DNA from: Paenibacillus cisolokensis | Lineage (GTDB): Bacteria > Bacillota > Bacilli > Paenibacillales > Paenibacillaceae | Direction of reading: 5' to 3' | Assembly (NCBI RefSeq): GCF_018403665.1 | Contig: NZ_BOVJ01000184.1 | Location: 1-43,608 of the forward strand | Length of the DNA stretch: 43,608 nucleotides | Part shown: piece by piece, positions 25,186-37,503 of the stretch | How the letters are laid out: each line of letters starts with the position of its first letter | How positions within the stretch are numbered: the first letter of the stretch is position 1 | Made by a program: the position numbers and the translations under genes | The notes under the pieces: model-generated | Told to the model about the DNA's origin: nothing | The model's database searches: none | The model's input: only the letters and a program-made list of their open reading frames with translations

Positions 25186-26057
25186 GACGAATCGCTCCGA
25201 TTGAAACGATACCCGAATCCCCAGATCGTTTCAATATAGACCGGCTCGGAAGGAACATCCTCCAGCTTTTGGCGGATACGGCGAATATTGACGTCAACAA
25301 TTTTCAGATCGCCGACGAAATATCGCCCCCATACCTTCGACAAAATTTCGTCCCGCCCGACGCTTTCGCCTCCCCGCTCCATGAGCAGCTTCACAAGCGC
25401 CCACTCTGTCGGGGTCAGCACAATTTCCACGCCATTCTTCCACAACCGGCGTTCCTGAACCGACAGCCGAAACGGTCCCCAAATAATGCTGCCGCCATCC
25501 GGCTGCTGCATCGGAACGGCGGAAGCCGCAGCTTCGTAGCCATGCGAACCGGCACCTGCCGCAGACGCGAAGACGGCGACAGCGGGAAGCCCGTCCTTCC
25601 GTTCATGGCCGGTCGGTCCGCCGCCGACGTTCGCGGTGTCCGCCCCGGGTCGGGCTTCTTCTTCAGACCGCCCGGAGGCGCCCTCCGGCGCCGGGTGCAT
25701 TCGGCGGTAGAGCGACTTCATTCTCGCGATCAGTTCGCCCGGGCTGAACGGCTTTTGCACGTAATCGTCCGCACCCAGCTCCAGACCGCGGATTTTATCC
25801 TCCTCCTGCGATTTGGCGGTCAGCATAATAATCCCCATACGAGGATAGGCTTCCCGAAGCCGCCGGCACACCTCGAAACCGTCTATCGTCGGGAGCATCA
25901 CATCGATGATCGCGATGTCGAACGGACCCGACGTTTTCGCCAAAGCCAGCGCGTCTTCCCCGTTCTCCGCTTCGACCACATTCATATCGTTCCGTTTCAG
26001 ATTGATGCGGACAAATCCGCGAATCGCTTCCTCGTCTTCCAGCAGCAGCACGTTCAC
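25182..26057 (-). CDS. OmpR/PhoB-family response regulator with a long linker
   Basis: 291 aa, about 55 longer than usual. GTG start at 26057 after AAGGAAG. Receiver domain 1-120: acidic pair EDEE (8-11), phospho-acceptor in IIDVMLP (Asp ~52), Thr in MLTAKSQ and Lys in QKPFSPGE. Residues ~122-190 are a Gly/Ala/Pro-rich linker (EGASGRSEEEARPGAD, AGAGSHGYEAAASA). The winged-helix effector follows: RRLWKNGVEIVLTPTEWALV and WGFGYRF at the end. Transcribed with the kinase and, 15 bases upstream, the VCBS-type lipoprotein. Confidence 0.92.
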   Translation of the reverse strand: MNVLLLEDEEAIRGFVRINLKRNDMNVVEAENGEDALALAKTSGPFDIAIIDVMLPTIDGFEVCRRLREAYPRMGIIMLTAKSQEEDKIRGLELGADDYVQKPFSPGELIARMKSLYRRMHPAPEGASGRSEEEARPGADTANVGGGPTGHERKDGLPAVAVFASAAGAGSHGYEAAASAVPMQQPDGGSIIWGPFRLSVQERRLWKNGVEIVLTPTEWALVKLLMERGGESVGRDEILSKVWGRYFVGDLKIVDVNIRRIRQKLEDVPSEPVYIETIWGFGYRFNRSDSS

Positions 26058-26072
26058 GTCGGCACTTCCTTT

Positions 26073-27605
26073 CTATTGCTCGGCAAGCTCGAGACGGAAC
26101 ATGGAGCGCAGCTGCTCCTTGTCCGGAATTAGCGCCCGGTAAGCTTCTTTCTCCTCGTCGGACCAATGCTCCGGCGGTTCTCCCGCGAACAGCGCGGCAT
26201 ACACGATGCCGCCCGCTTCCCGTAAAAACAGGTAATGGCGCGAGTTTTGCTGCCATTCCTCCTCGATATCGGCATAATTCTCGCCCGGTATCGCATACAG
26301 CGTCCACCATGTCGCCTGCGCGCCCGTCTCGGGATTATGGTAATCGAACGACGCCAGGCCGTACGGCTGCGTTTCGGCCGGGCGGCTGATCGTATAGCTG
26401 TTATGCCATCGGTTTGGAATGCGAATTGAAAAGTCGTAATTATAATCCGTATATTCTTCGGCCACCAATTGAAACGGCTGGTCTTCGTCCCCGGTCCACT
26501 GCAGCCATTCGCTTATAAAATACGTTTCCGCCATCGAGGCGTTCTGACCCGGCGCCGCCTTCAGCCGCTGCAGTTCGATAATGCCGTCGCCGTTGCGGTC
26601 GCTGCTGCGAACGCCGTACGGATTGAAGGCGGTCTCCCATTCCCTCGGAGCGGGATATATCTGCACCAGCCGTCCGTCCTTCCACCCGATAAGCGACGTA
26701 TACCAGGAATGCGCGCCAACCGAGCCTTCCGCGACGATGCCGTACCGATCGGGCGCCACCTTGCCGACCGCAAGCCTGTGATAACCGTTCACGCCGTTGA
26801 ACAGCGGAAGCCGGGAGACTGGCTGCAGCTTGCCGCCGCGATATTTGTAAACGGTCAACAGCTGCTCCTGCGTATTGGCATTCTCCGTCACGACGGCCGT
26901 CTCCACGAAGCCGTCGCCGTCGGCGTCGCCTACAGCCGCAGCCGCGTAATCCAGCCCGCTGACAGACTGGAGCACCGGAATTCCTTCATTGTCCCGGTTC
27001 AGTTGCCCCTCGTCAAGCCGGTAAACGGCCAGCAGCTTCGCTTCGCCCGTCGAACGGGACCAGCCGACCAAGATTTCCTTCCGGCCGTCGTCGTCCAGAT
27101 CGGCGATGCGAAGCCATATCAGCCCGGTAACAAGCGGCTCGTTTATGACGGCCCAGGCTGTCCACCCCGAACCGTTATTCGATTGCTTCATAATAAGCAG
27201 CTCCGGCGTACTGAATTCGTTCAGATACGTCACAATCGCTTCTTCCACGCCGTCCCCGTCCAGGTCGATGCGGCGGATCGCTTCCAGCCGATCGTCCGCA
27301 TACGGCAGCGTCAGCTTGCTGTGCGCGGGAAGCGCTGCGGCTACCGCTTCCGCCAGTTGCTGCTTGTCCGGCGCCATCGCCGGCGCCTGCAGCAAATCAG
27401 CCGGCGCCGAAGTATAGTCGCATCCCGTCAGCAAGATCAGAACCGTCAGCAAGACAGCGCAGACGCCCTTCCGGACGAACACACTCCTGATGCGCGCGGA
27501 GCGGTAAAGCCCGGCGGAGCTGCGGATACGGCTGCTTGGATCGGGTAAACCGCCGGGCGGCGAAGCGGTCGAATTCGGGGTTGATAATTCCGGTTGACTG
27601 CTCAT
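26073..27605 (-). CDS. VCBS/FG-GAP-repeat lipoprotein
   Basis: 510 aa from ATG 27605 (GGAGG 6 bases upstream). A ~40-residue Ser/Pro-rich start precedes a helix with lipobox LLTGC (Cys ~62), so it is probably a lipoprotein with an unusually long N-region. The body holds VCBS/FG-GAP-like calcium-binding repeats: DLDGDGVEEAIVTYL, DLDDDGRKEILVGWS, GDADGDGFVETAVV, DRNGDGIIELQ. Repeats of this type form beta-propellers on the cell surface. The C-terminal ~120 residues form a separate domain (RIPNRWHNSYTISRP, PGENYADIEEEW). Next to a deacetylase and a two-component system it may sense or bind wall material; inference. Confidence 0.8.
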   Translation of the reverse strand: MSSQPELSTPNSTASPPGGLPDPSSRIRSSAGLYRSARIRSVFVRKGVCAVLLTVLILLTGCDYTSAPADLLQAPAMAPDKQQLAEAVAAALPAHSKLTLPYADDRLEAIRRIDLDGDGVEEAIVTYLNEFSTPELLIMKQSNNGSGWTAWAVINEPLVTGLIWLRIADLDDDGRKEILVGWSRSTGEAKLLAVYRLDEGQLNRDNEGIPVLQSVSGLDYAAAAVGDADGDGFVETAVVTENANTQEQLLTVYKYRGGKLQPVSRLPLFNGVNGYHRLAVGKVAPDRYGIVAEGSVGAHSWYTSLIGWKDGRLVQIYPAPREWETAFNPYGVRSSDRNGDGIIELQRLKAAPGQNASMAETYFISEWLQWTGDEDQPFQLVAEEYTDYNYDFSIRIPNRWHNSYTISRPAETQPYGLASFDYHNPETGAQATWWTLYAIPGENYADIEEEWQQNSRHYLFLREAGGIVYAALFAGEPPEHWSDEEKEAYRALIPDKEQLRSMFRLELAEQ

Positions 27606-27684
27606 ATGCACCTCCAGACTGCTCGTAGCGGCGACGATTCCCAATAGAACGAACGGTAGCCTGCATGTTGGCGGCTGCCGGCAT

Positions 27685-28623
27685 TTATTCGACAAGGACG
27701 AATACGAATCCCCGTTTTTTCAAATCATGGATGACGAGCGGCAGCAGTTTGACCGTATTGGCGATATTTTTTCCGCCGAACGAATGCATCAGAATAATGC
27801 TCCCGTCTTTCGTATTCGCCTTGACATTATTGCGCATCCGGGTTACGGACCTGCCCGCCCAGTCCTCCGTGTCGACATTCCAGCCGACCAGCTTGCGGCC
27901 GTTCTCCTTGACGATCTGCTTGATCCGGTCATCCACCGCCCCGTACGGGGCGCGAACGAGTTCGGGCGTGAAGCCGACGGCGCCGCGAATCAGTTCGTCG
28001 TTTTTGGCAATTTCTTCCCTGATCTGCACTTTGCTCAGCTTGGTCAAATCTTTATGATCGAACGTATGATTTCCGATTCTGTGGCCTTCGTCCACAATGC
28101 GTTGAACAATTTCCGGATATTTCTTCACCTGCGTGCCGACCAGGAAGAAGGTCGCTTTCACATTATATTTTTGCAATATATCCAAAATGGCGGGAGTATA
28201 CTTCGCATCCGGTCCGTCATCGAACGTAAGCGCCACCGTCTTCTCGCCCTTTGCCGGCTTGACCGATTCCGGCGGCTTCTCATCGGGCTTCGCCAGCCTG
28301 CCGGAAGGAGGCGTTCCGTTCGTTGATGCGCGTCCATCCGTTCCGGGCCGGGCGGCCGCCGATCGATCGGCGTACCATTGCGAGCCTGCAACCCGGGTGT
28401 CCGGCCCGAGCTCGTCTCCCGCCGTCCCCGCGCCGTTCTTCCCAACAGGTTCGTTTACGCTGTCGTTCCCTTTCCCGCCATCCATAGCTCCGATAGCGCG
28501 CGGACCCGGCGCCAGCAATCCGGCCGTTTTCCCGCTGCCGCATCCGCCAAGCATCAGCGTCGCCGCAAGCAACGTCGGAGCAAATATCCTCCATCGGGGG
28601 GCGCAATTCCATCCTTCCGTCAT
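27685..28623 (-). CDS. Polysaccharide deacetylase (NodB domain) lipoprotein
   Basis: 312 aa from ATG 28623, GAGAGG 5 bases upstream. Lipobox LGGC gives a lipid-anchored protein. A Gly/Pro-rich linker to ~115 precedes the NodB domain with all five family motifs: TFDDGPD (catalytic base and metal Asp), HTFDH (metal His pair), RAPYG, DTEDW and ILMHS. The N-terminal ~110 residues are low-complexity, as in wall-spanning lipoproteins. It is expected to de-N-acetylate peptidoglycan or another envelope polymer (PdaC-like), but the substrate cannot be told. First gene of the unit ending in the two-component system. Confidence 0.9.
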   Translation of the reverse strand: MTEGWNCAPRWRIFAPTLLAATLMLGGCGSGKTAGLLAPGPRAIGAMDGGKGNDSVNEPVGKNGAGTAGDELGPDTRVAGSQWYADRSAAARPGTDGRASTNGTPPSGRLAKPDEKPPESVKPAKGEKTVALTFDDGPDAKYTPAILDILQKYNVKATFFLVGTQVKKYPEIVQRIVDEGHRIGNHTFDHKDLTKLSKVQIREEIAKNDELIRGAVGFTPELVRAPYGAVDDRIKQIVKENGRKLVGWNVDTEDWAGRSVTRMRNNVKANTKDGSIILMHSFGGKNIANTVKLLPLVIHDLKKRGFVFVLVE

Positions 28624-28866
28624 GTTTTCCTCTCTCCCCATAGCCTTCTCCTGGTTTCATCATACCGGAACAAGGATAGGAAGGAGTTACAATTCCGTTA
28701 CACCTTTCGAGCAATTGCGATATATTTTGCGGACAAGTCCCCCATCGGGCCCAGCTAGCGCAGACAGCGAAACCGAAGATCTTCCGGCAAGGACAGTCGT
28801 TGGACAAACGTAGAAAAATGTCACTTCTATGATAAAGCAGAACGCTCTTTTCGATCAATGCGCAAT

Positions 28867-28901
28867 TAAAAACCGCTATCCGAATCGTTCGGATAGCGGT
28901 T
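28867..28901 (-). terminator. Terminator of the purine operon
   Basis: Minus strand AACCGCTATCCGAA, loop of 3, TTCGGATAGCGGTT (14-bp perfect stem), then T5 AATTG. It lies 14 bases past the purD stop and is the strongest terminator in the window. Confidence 0.92.
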
Positions 28902-28914
28902 GATACGATGCCTG

Positions 28915-30182
28915 TCAGCCGCGCAGCGCCTTTGCGGCGATGTCGGTGCGATAATGTTTGCCCTCGAAACGGATGGCGTCCGCCGCTTCGTAAGCGCGGC
29001 TTCGCGCTTCGGCGATGCCGCGGCCGCGGCCGACGACGCCGAGCACCCGGCCGCCGTTCGTCACGATTGCGCCGTCACGGCTCGCCGTACCGGCATGAAA
29101 GATGAGTGCGCCTTGCGCTTCCGCATCGGCCAGACCTTCGATCTCCCGGCCTTTCGGGTAGGAGCCGGGATAACCTTCGGAAGCGAGGATGACGCATACC
29201 GCCGCTTCGCCGCTCCAGCGAATGTCGAGCTCACCCAGCCGTCCGTTCAGCGATGCCAGAATAATGTCGACCAGATCGGTCTCCAGACGGGGCAATACGA
29301 CTTGCGCCTCCGGGTCGCCCATGCGGGCGTTGAACTCGATCGTCTTCGGCCCGTCCTTCGTAATCATCAGTCCGGCGAACAGCACGCCCCGGAACGGGCG
29401 CCCTTCGCTGACCAGCGCCTTCGCCGTCGGCTTGATAATCCGTTCGACCGCCTCGTCCACAATGGACTGCGGAATATGCGGCAGCGGCGAATAGGTGCCC
29501 ATGCCGCCCGTGTTCGGTCCCTTGTCGCCGTCGAATACCGGCTTGTGATCCTGCGCCGCCGGCATCGGACGCACAATCTCGCCGTCGACGAACGACAGGA
29601 TGGACATCTCCTGCCCTTCCAGAAACTCCTCGATCACGACGCGGTTGCCGGACTCGCCGAATACTTTGGCGACCATCATGTCGTGAAGCGCCTTCTCCGC
29701 TTCTTCCATCGTCTTCGCGACGGTTACCCCTTTGCCGGCGGCCAGTCCGTCGGCCTTGATCACGATCGGAGCGGATTGTCCGCGCAAGTAGGCCAGCGCC
29801 TGCTCATAATCGGTGAATGTCTCGTATTGGGCGGTCGGAATGCCGTATTTTTCAGCAAATGCTTCATGAAGATTTTGCTGCCTTCGATTTCCGCCGCGTT
29901 GCGGCGCGGACCGTATATCGGGATGTTCTCCGCTTCGAACGCGTCGACGATGCCGTCCGCCAGCGGATCGTCGGGCCCTACGACAACCAGATCGATCGGA
30001 ATTTCCTTTGCGAAGCGGATCAACTCGTCGAAGCGGTCGACGCCGATCGGCACGCATTCGGCCAGCGACGCAATGCCGGCATTGCCCGGCGCGCAATAGA
30101 TTTCCTTCACCTTATCGCTCTTCTTGAGCGCCCAGACGATGGCGTGCTCACGCCCGCCCCCGCCGATAACCATTACTCGCAC
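28915..30182 (-). CDS. purD: Phosphoribosylamine-glycine ligase (one frameshift as sequenced)
   Basis: About 422 aa after repair, normal for PurD. It joins phosphoribosylamine and glycine using ATP. N-terminal domain starts MRVMVIGGGGREHAIVWALK; the break is the T5 run 29848-29852 and one more base joins FMKHLLKK to YGIPTAQYETF. ATP-grasp pieces: VIKADGLAAGKGVTVAKT, EEFLEGQEMSILSFVDG, NTGGMGTYSPLPHIP, IEFNARMGDPEAQVVLPR. The C-terminal domain has RGRGIAEARSRAYEA. Last gene of the operon, after a ~282-base repetitive spacer. Confidence 0.92.
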
Positions 30183-30464
30183 GAGTCCGTTTTCCTCCTC
30201 ACGTACTTCCTTTATCCGTTCTTCCTTATCTGTTCTTCCTTTTCCGTCCCTTATTTCTCTCTTCCTTTATCCAAGCGGCCAATCGGCTCCTTCTATCTCC
30301 CTTGAACCAATCCGTTCTTTCTCTCTTCCTTCGTCCGATCGGCTTATTCTCTTTTCTTCAACCCGTCCGTTCCTCGTCCTTTATCCAATCCGTCCCTTTT
30401 CTCAAGCAATCCGCTCTTTCCTTAATCAGGCTCTCTCTCTTTGCCCGGACACGTTCTTCGCTTA
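30183..30464. repeat. Degenerate purine/pyrimidine-skewed repeats between purH and purD
   Basis: On the plus strand this spacer is C/T-rich with repeated cores CTTCCTTTATCC and ATCCGTTCTT at ~15-30-base intervals (e.g. near 30206, 30217, 30260, 30309, 30367, 30377), so the mRNA strand is purine-rich. No hairpin or ORF is clear in it. The other intergenic gaps of the operon are under ~125 bases, so it is out of keeping. Confidence 0.6.
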
Positions 30465-32012
30465 TCAATGCTTGAAGTGGCGAACCCCGGTAAAGACCAT
30501 GGCGATGCCGTTCGCGTTCGCAGCGGCAATCGACTCCTCGTCGCGGATCGAGCCGCCCGGTTGAATGATCGCGGTAATTCCCGCTTTCGCCGCCAGCTCC
30601 ACCGTATCGCCCATCGGGAAGAAAGCGTCGGACGCCAGCACCGCGCCGCGCGCCTTATCCCCCGCTTGCTCGACCGCGATGCGCGCCGCGCCGACACGAT
30701 TCATCTGGCCGGCCCCGACGCCGATCGTCATGTTGTCCTTGGCAAGCACGATGGCGTTCGACTTTACATGCTTGACGACTTTCCAGCCGAACAGCAGCTG
30801 CTTCAGTTCCTCCTCGGTCGGCTGACGGTCGGTGACAACCTTCAGCTCCGACGCCTCGACGCTCAATACGTCGCTTTCCTGTACAAGCATGCCGCCGGCG
30901 ACGGACGTAACGAGCCATTCCGGCTTGCGCTCCGCCGCGCGCGACCAGTCGCCCAGCTTCAACAGCCGAATATTTTTCTTCCGGGTCAGAATGCCGAGCG
31001 CTTCCGGCGTAAAGTCGGGCGCCAGCACGATTTCCAGGAACAGCTCGCTCAGCATGCCGGCCGTCTCCGCATCGACCGTGCGGTTGGCGGCGACGATGCC
31101 GCCGAAGATCGAGGTCGGGTCCGACTCGTACGCTTTCCGGTACGCTTCCGCCACGGTCGTCCCGATCCCAACGCCGCACGGATTCATATGCTTGACCGCC
31201 ACGACGGCCGGTTCGTCGAATTCCTTCACGATCGCGAGCGCCGCGTTGGCGTCGTTAATATTATTGTAGGACAGTTCTTTGCCGTGCAGCTGCTCGGCTG
31301 TCGTCAAATCGCCCTTCCCGGCAAGCGGCTTGCGATAGAACGCCGCGCGCTGATGCGGATTTTCGCCGTAACGAAGATCCTGAATTTTCTCGTACGTTAC
31401 CGTGAAACGCTCCGGCAGCTGCTCGCCCGCCTGCTGGGACAGATAGTCGCCGATCAGCGCGTCGTAGGCGGCCGTATGGCGGAACACCTTCGCAGCCAGC
31501 CGCTTGCGGGTTTCGAGCGTCGTGTCGCCGCCTTCCTTGATTTCCTGCAGCACCCCGGCGTAATCGGCCGCATCGACGACGACGGTTACGAACGCGTGAT
31601 TTTTGGCTGCGGAACGAAGCATGGTCGGACCGCCGATATCGATATTTTCGACGGCTTCCTCGTACCCGACGTCAGGCTTCGCGATCGTTTGCTGGAACGG
31701 GTACAAGTTGACGATAACGAAATCGATATAGCCGAGTCCGAGCTCCTCCATCGTCCGCCGATGCTCCTCGTTGTCGCGGATCGCCAGCAAGCCGCTGTGT
31801 ACGGCGGGGTGCAACGTTTTGACGCGGCCGTCCAAAATTTCCGGAAACCCGGTGACGTCCGAAATGCCGATAACCGGAATGCCTTCGCGCTCCAGCAGGC
31901 TCGCCGTTCCCCCGGTCGAAATGATTTCCACGCCCAAACCTGCCAATTCACGGGCAAAATCTACTATCCCCGTCTTGTCCGACACGCTGATCAGCGCTCT
32001 GCGCTTTGCCAA
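30465..32012 (-). CDS. purH: Bifunctional AICAR formyltransferase/IMP cyclohydrolase
   Basis: 515 aa, full length. TTG start at 32012 with GGGAGG upstream. N-terminal IMP cyclohydrolase domain (~1-190) with [24 protein letters not shown] and INIGG-like [15 protein letters not shown]-terminal AICAR transformylase domain with [14 protein letters not shown] and [11 protein letters not shown] (His/Lys catalytic region), and [13 protein letters not shown] at the end. It catalyses the last two steps to IMP. Intact, and 52 bases downstream of purN. Confidence 0.95.
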   Translation of the reverse strand: MAKRRALISVSDKTGIVDFARELAGLGVEIISTGGTASLLEREGIPVIGISDVTGFPEILDGRVKTLHPAVHSGLLAIRDNEEHRRTMEELGLGYIDFVIVNLYPFQQTIAKPDVGYEEAVENIDIGGPTMLRSAAKNHAFVTVVVDAADYAGVLQEIKEGGDTTLETRKRLAAKVFRHTAAYDALIGDYLSQQAGEQLPERFTVTYEKIQDLRYGENPHQRAAFYRKPLAGKGDLTTAEQLHGKELSYNNINDANAALAIVKEFDEPAVVAVKHMNPCGVGIGTTVAEAYRKAYESDPTSIFGGIVAANRTVDAETAGMLSELFLEIVLAPDFTPEALGILTRKKNIRLLKLGDWSRAAERKPEWLVTSVAGGMLVQESDVLSVEASELKVVTDRQPTEEELKQLLFGWKVVKHVKSNAIVLAKDNMTIGVGAGQMNRVGAARIAVEQAGDKARGAVLASDAFFPMGDTVELAAKAGITAIIQPGGSIRDEESIAAANANGIAMVFTGVRHFKH

Positions 32013-32064
32013 TGCAAGTACCTCCCTGAAAATTCGAATTTAAAAATTGCCGTTCAACCTGACA

Positions 32065-32675
32065 TCACTGCCGAATGGAGGCATGCCGGCCGTTCAGCTC
32101 GACCCGACCTTCCGCGATGAATTGCACGACATGCGGCAGCAGTTCCCGTTCCGCCTTATGGATGCGTTCGGCCAGCGTCTCCTCCGTGTCGCCGTCGAGC
32201 ACTTCGACGGCCCGCTGGGCGATGATCGGACCTGTATCCATGCCGCCGTCCACGAAATGGACCGTTACGCCGGTAATTTTGACGCCGTATTCGAGCGCCT
32301 GACGAATGCCCCCGATACCGGGAAAAGCGGGCAACAGCGACGGATGGATGTTGATCATCCGCCCGTAATAGGGCTCGACCAATACCGGCGTAATGATCCG
32401 CATATAGCCGGCAAGCACGACAAGCTCGACGTTCCGCCGCCGAAGCTCGGCCAAAATGTCCGCTTCATACGCTTCTCGGGAAGGATACGATTTCGGCGTA
32501 AACAGCCACGTTTCCACGCCTTCGCGCTGCGCGCGCTCCGTCACCGGAGCGCCCGGCTTATCGCAACAAGAAGCTCGATCGAGGCATCAAGCTTCCCTTC
32601 CCGCACCGCGTCCGCGATCGCCTGGAAATTGGAGCCGTTCCCGGATGCGAAAACCGCGATGCGCAATTCCGCCAT
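32065..32675 (-). CDS. purN: Phosphoribosylglycinamide formyltransferase (one frameshift as sequenced)
   Basis: About 203 aa after repair. ATG at 32675 overlaps the purM stop by one base. [20 protein letters not shown] is the N-terminal signature. The frame breaks at the AA at 32565-32566 (plus strand); one more base changes ELLVAISRALR-stop to ELLVCDKPGAPVTERAQ. Catalytic region: NIHPSLLPAFPG (Asn-His), GVTVHFVDGGMDTGPII (Asp). It transfers a formyl group from 10-formyl-THF to GAR. Active-site residues all present after repair. Confidence 0.92.
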
Positions 32676-33718
32676 CAGACCTCCGCTCCCGCAAACGTCA
32701 CGATCCGGCTGCCTGCCGTGACCGTGCCGATCCGATACGCTTCCTCGCCCAGTTCCTTGGCGGCGCGCAGCGCTTCATCCGCCTGTTGCGCGGGCACGAC
32801 GATTACGAGGCCGATGCCCATGTTGAATGTCGTGAACATGTCGCGGTTGGAAATTCCGCCTTTCTCCTGGATGAGCCGGAATACGGGTTGGACCGGCCAC
32901 GAGCCGACTTCCACGTTCACGTTGACGCCCTCGGGCAAAATGCGCGGAATATTTTCGATAAAGCCGCCGCCTGTAATATGCGCCATCCCTTTCACCTGCA
33001 CGCGGCGGATAAGTTCAAGCGCCGGTTTGACGTAAATTTTCGTCGGTTCCAGCAGCGTATCGCCAAGGCGGGCGCCGCCGAGCTCCTCCAGTTCCTGGTC
33101 CAGCCGGTAGCCGGCCTTCTCCAGCAGGACGCGGCGCACGAGCGAGAAGCCGTTGCTGTGCACGCCGCTTGAGGCAAGGCCGATCACCGCATCTCCGGGC
33201 GCGATCGACGAGCCGTCGATGATCCGCTTCTTGTCGACGATGCCGACCGTAAACCCGGCAATATCGTACTCGTTCTCGTCGTACATGCCCGGCATCTCCG
33301 CCGTCTCCCCGCCGATCAGCGCGCACCCCGCCTGCACGCAGCCGTCGGAGACGCCTTTGACGATCGCCTCGATTTTCTCCGGCACGACTTTGCCGCAGGC
33401 CAGATAATCCAGGAAGAAGAGCGGCTCCGCCCCCTGTACGACGACATCGTTGACGCACATCGCCACCGCGTCGATGCCGATCGTATCGTGACGGTCCAGC
33501 TCGAACGCCAGCTTCAGCTTCGTTCCGACCCCGTCCGTACCGGAGACGAGCACCGGCTCCTCGTATTTGTCCTTGTCCAGACCGAACAGGGCGCCGAATC
33601 CGCCCAGCCCCGTCAGCACTTCCGGCCGGAACGTCCGGCTGACATGCTTCTTCATCCGCTCGACCGCTTCGTTGCCGGCCGCGATATCCACTCCGGCTTG
33701 TTTGTAAGCCTCAGACAC
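32675..33718 (-). CDS. purM: Phosphoribosylformylglycinamidine cyclo-ligase
   Basis: 347 aa, standard length. GTG start at 33718, GGGGGAG upstream. AIR synthase fold: [74 protein letters not shown]. It converts FGAM to AIR with ATP. Overlaps purN by one base. Confidence 0.96.
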   Translation of the reverse strand: MSEAYKQAGVDIAAGNEAVERMKKHVSRTFRPEVLTGLGGFGALFGLDKDKYEEPVLVSGTDGVGTKLKLAFELDRHDTIGIDAVAMCVNDVVVQGAEPLFFLDYLACGKVVPEKIEAIVKGVSDGCVQAGCALIGGETAEMPGMYDENEYDIAGFTVGIVDKKRIIDGSSIAPGDAVIGLASSGVHSNGFSLVRRVLLEKAGYRLDQELEELGGARLGDTLLEPTKIYVKPALELIRRVQVKGMAHITGGGFIENIPRILPEGVNVNVEVGSWPVQPVFRLIQEKGGISNRDMFTTFNMGIGLVIVVPAQQADEALRAAKELGEEAYRIGTVTAGSRIVTFAGAEV

Positions 33719-33794
33719 AGTCCGTCACTCCCCCTCGATCTGTTTCCATGCCGCGCCATCACGGCCGGGCGCCGCTTTGCGTTCCCTTCACGCG

Positions 33795-35259
33795 CTAGCA
33801 GCTGCAGCTTTTGTCCGACTCCGCGTTCACCGGCGTCGGATAATCGTTGTTGAAACAAGCGAGGCACATGCCGCCGCTGTACAGCCCCTGGCCGGCGCCG
33901 ACGGCTTCGATCAAACCTTCCTCGCTCAGAAAATAGAGGGAATCCGCATTGATCGCCTTCCGGATCTCCTCGACCGTCTTGGACGACGCGATCAGCTCAC
34001 GGCGATCCGGCGTATCGATGCCGTAGTAGCATGGATTCGCGAACGGCGGCGACGTAATTCGGACATGCACCTCGCTCGCCCCCGCCTCGCGCAGCATGTT
34101 GACGATGCGAAGGCTCGTCGTGCCGCGCACGATCGAATCGTCAATCATGACGACGCGCTTGCCTTCGACAACTTTGCGCACGGCCGACAGCTTCATCTTG
34201 ACGCCCTTCTCCCGCAGCTCCTGAGAAGGCTGAATGAACGTGCGGCCCGTATATTTGTTTTGATCAGCCCGAGCTCGTAAGGGATGCCGGTCTGTTCCGC
34301 ATAGCCGATAGCCGCCGATATGCTCGAATCCGGCACGCCGGTGACGACGTCCGCGTCGACGAACGACTCGATCGCGAGCCGCCGCCCCATCCGCTTGCGG
34401 GCGGAATGAATATTAACGCCGTTAATATCGCTGTCCGGGCGCGCGAAATAAATATATTCCATCGCGCACGCCGCGCGGCGGCCGGCCGGCTCGAACCGCT
34501 CCGTCCGCAGACCGTCGCCGTCCAGCACGAGCAGCTCGCCGGGCTGCACGTCGCGCTCGTATTCCGCGCCGATCGTCTCCAGCGCGCAGGTTTCGGATGC
34601 GAATATGAAGCCGCCGCCGAGACGCCCCATCACAAGCGGACGCAAGCCGTTCGGATCGGATGCGACAAGCAGCTTGTCGTTCGTCATGATCAGGAAGGCG
34701 AAACCGCCGATCAGCCGCTGCAGCGCATCCTTCGTCGCTTCGACGAAATCTTTGTCGGAGCGGGCGATCAGGTGAGCGATCACTTCCGTATCGCTCGTCG
34801 TCTGGAAGATGGAACCTTGCCGCTCCAACTCGCGGCGGATCGACGGCGCATTCACGATGTTGCCGTTCGTCGCCACCGCCAGATCGCCGTCCCGGTATTT
34901 GAAAATAAGCGGCTGGGCGTTCGCGAGCCGGCTCTCGCCGGACGTCGAATAGCGCACATGGCCGATCGCGCGGTCGCCCACGAGCGACTCCAGCGTGTTC
35001 TGGTCGAACACTTCTTTGACGAGCCCCATCCCGCGATGGTACACAAGTCGGCCGCTGCCGCTGTCGACCGTACTGATGCCTGCGCTTTCCTCGCCGCGGT
35101 GCTGCAGAGCGTGCAAGCCGTAGTACGACAGACTGGCCGCGTTCGGAATGCCAAACACGCCGAATACTCCGCACTCTTCCCGCAACTTGTCGAATATATC
35201 GTCGCGTCCGATTCCTTCATTATAATGGTTCCCGGTCCATAACCGGGGCCGGCCGACGC

Positions 35260-35275
<16 letters not shown>
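33795..35275 (-). CDS. purF: Amidophosphoribosyltransferase (one frameshift as sequenced)
   Basis: About 493 aa after repair. First committed enzyme: PRPP plus glutamine to phosphoribosylamine. ATG at 35275 overlaps purL by 16 bases. A ~34-residue propeptide precedes the nucleophile in [10 protein letters not shown]-terminal glutaminase, then the PRT domain. The break is the T4 run 34258-34261; one more base joins [17 protein letters not shown] to the part starting [27 protein letters not shown], the PRPP-binding loop. The C-terminus [13 protein letters not shown] has cysteines suggesting the Bacillus-type Fe-S cluster enzyme. Confidence 0.94.
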
Positions 35276-37480
<2,205 letters not shown>

Positions 37481-37503
<23 letters not shown>

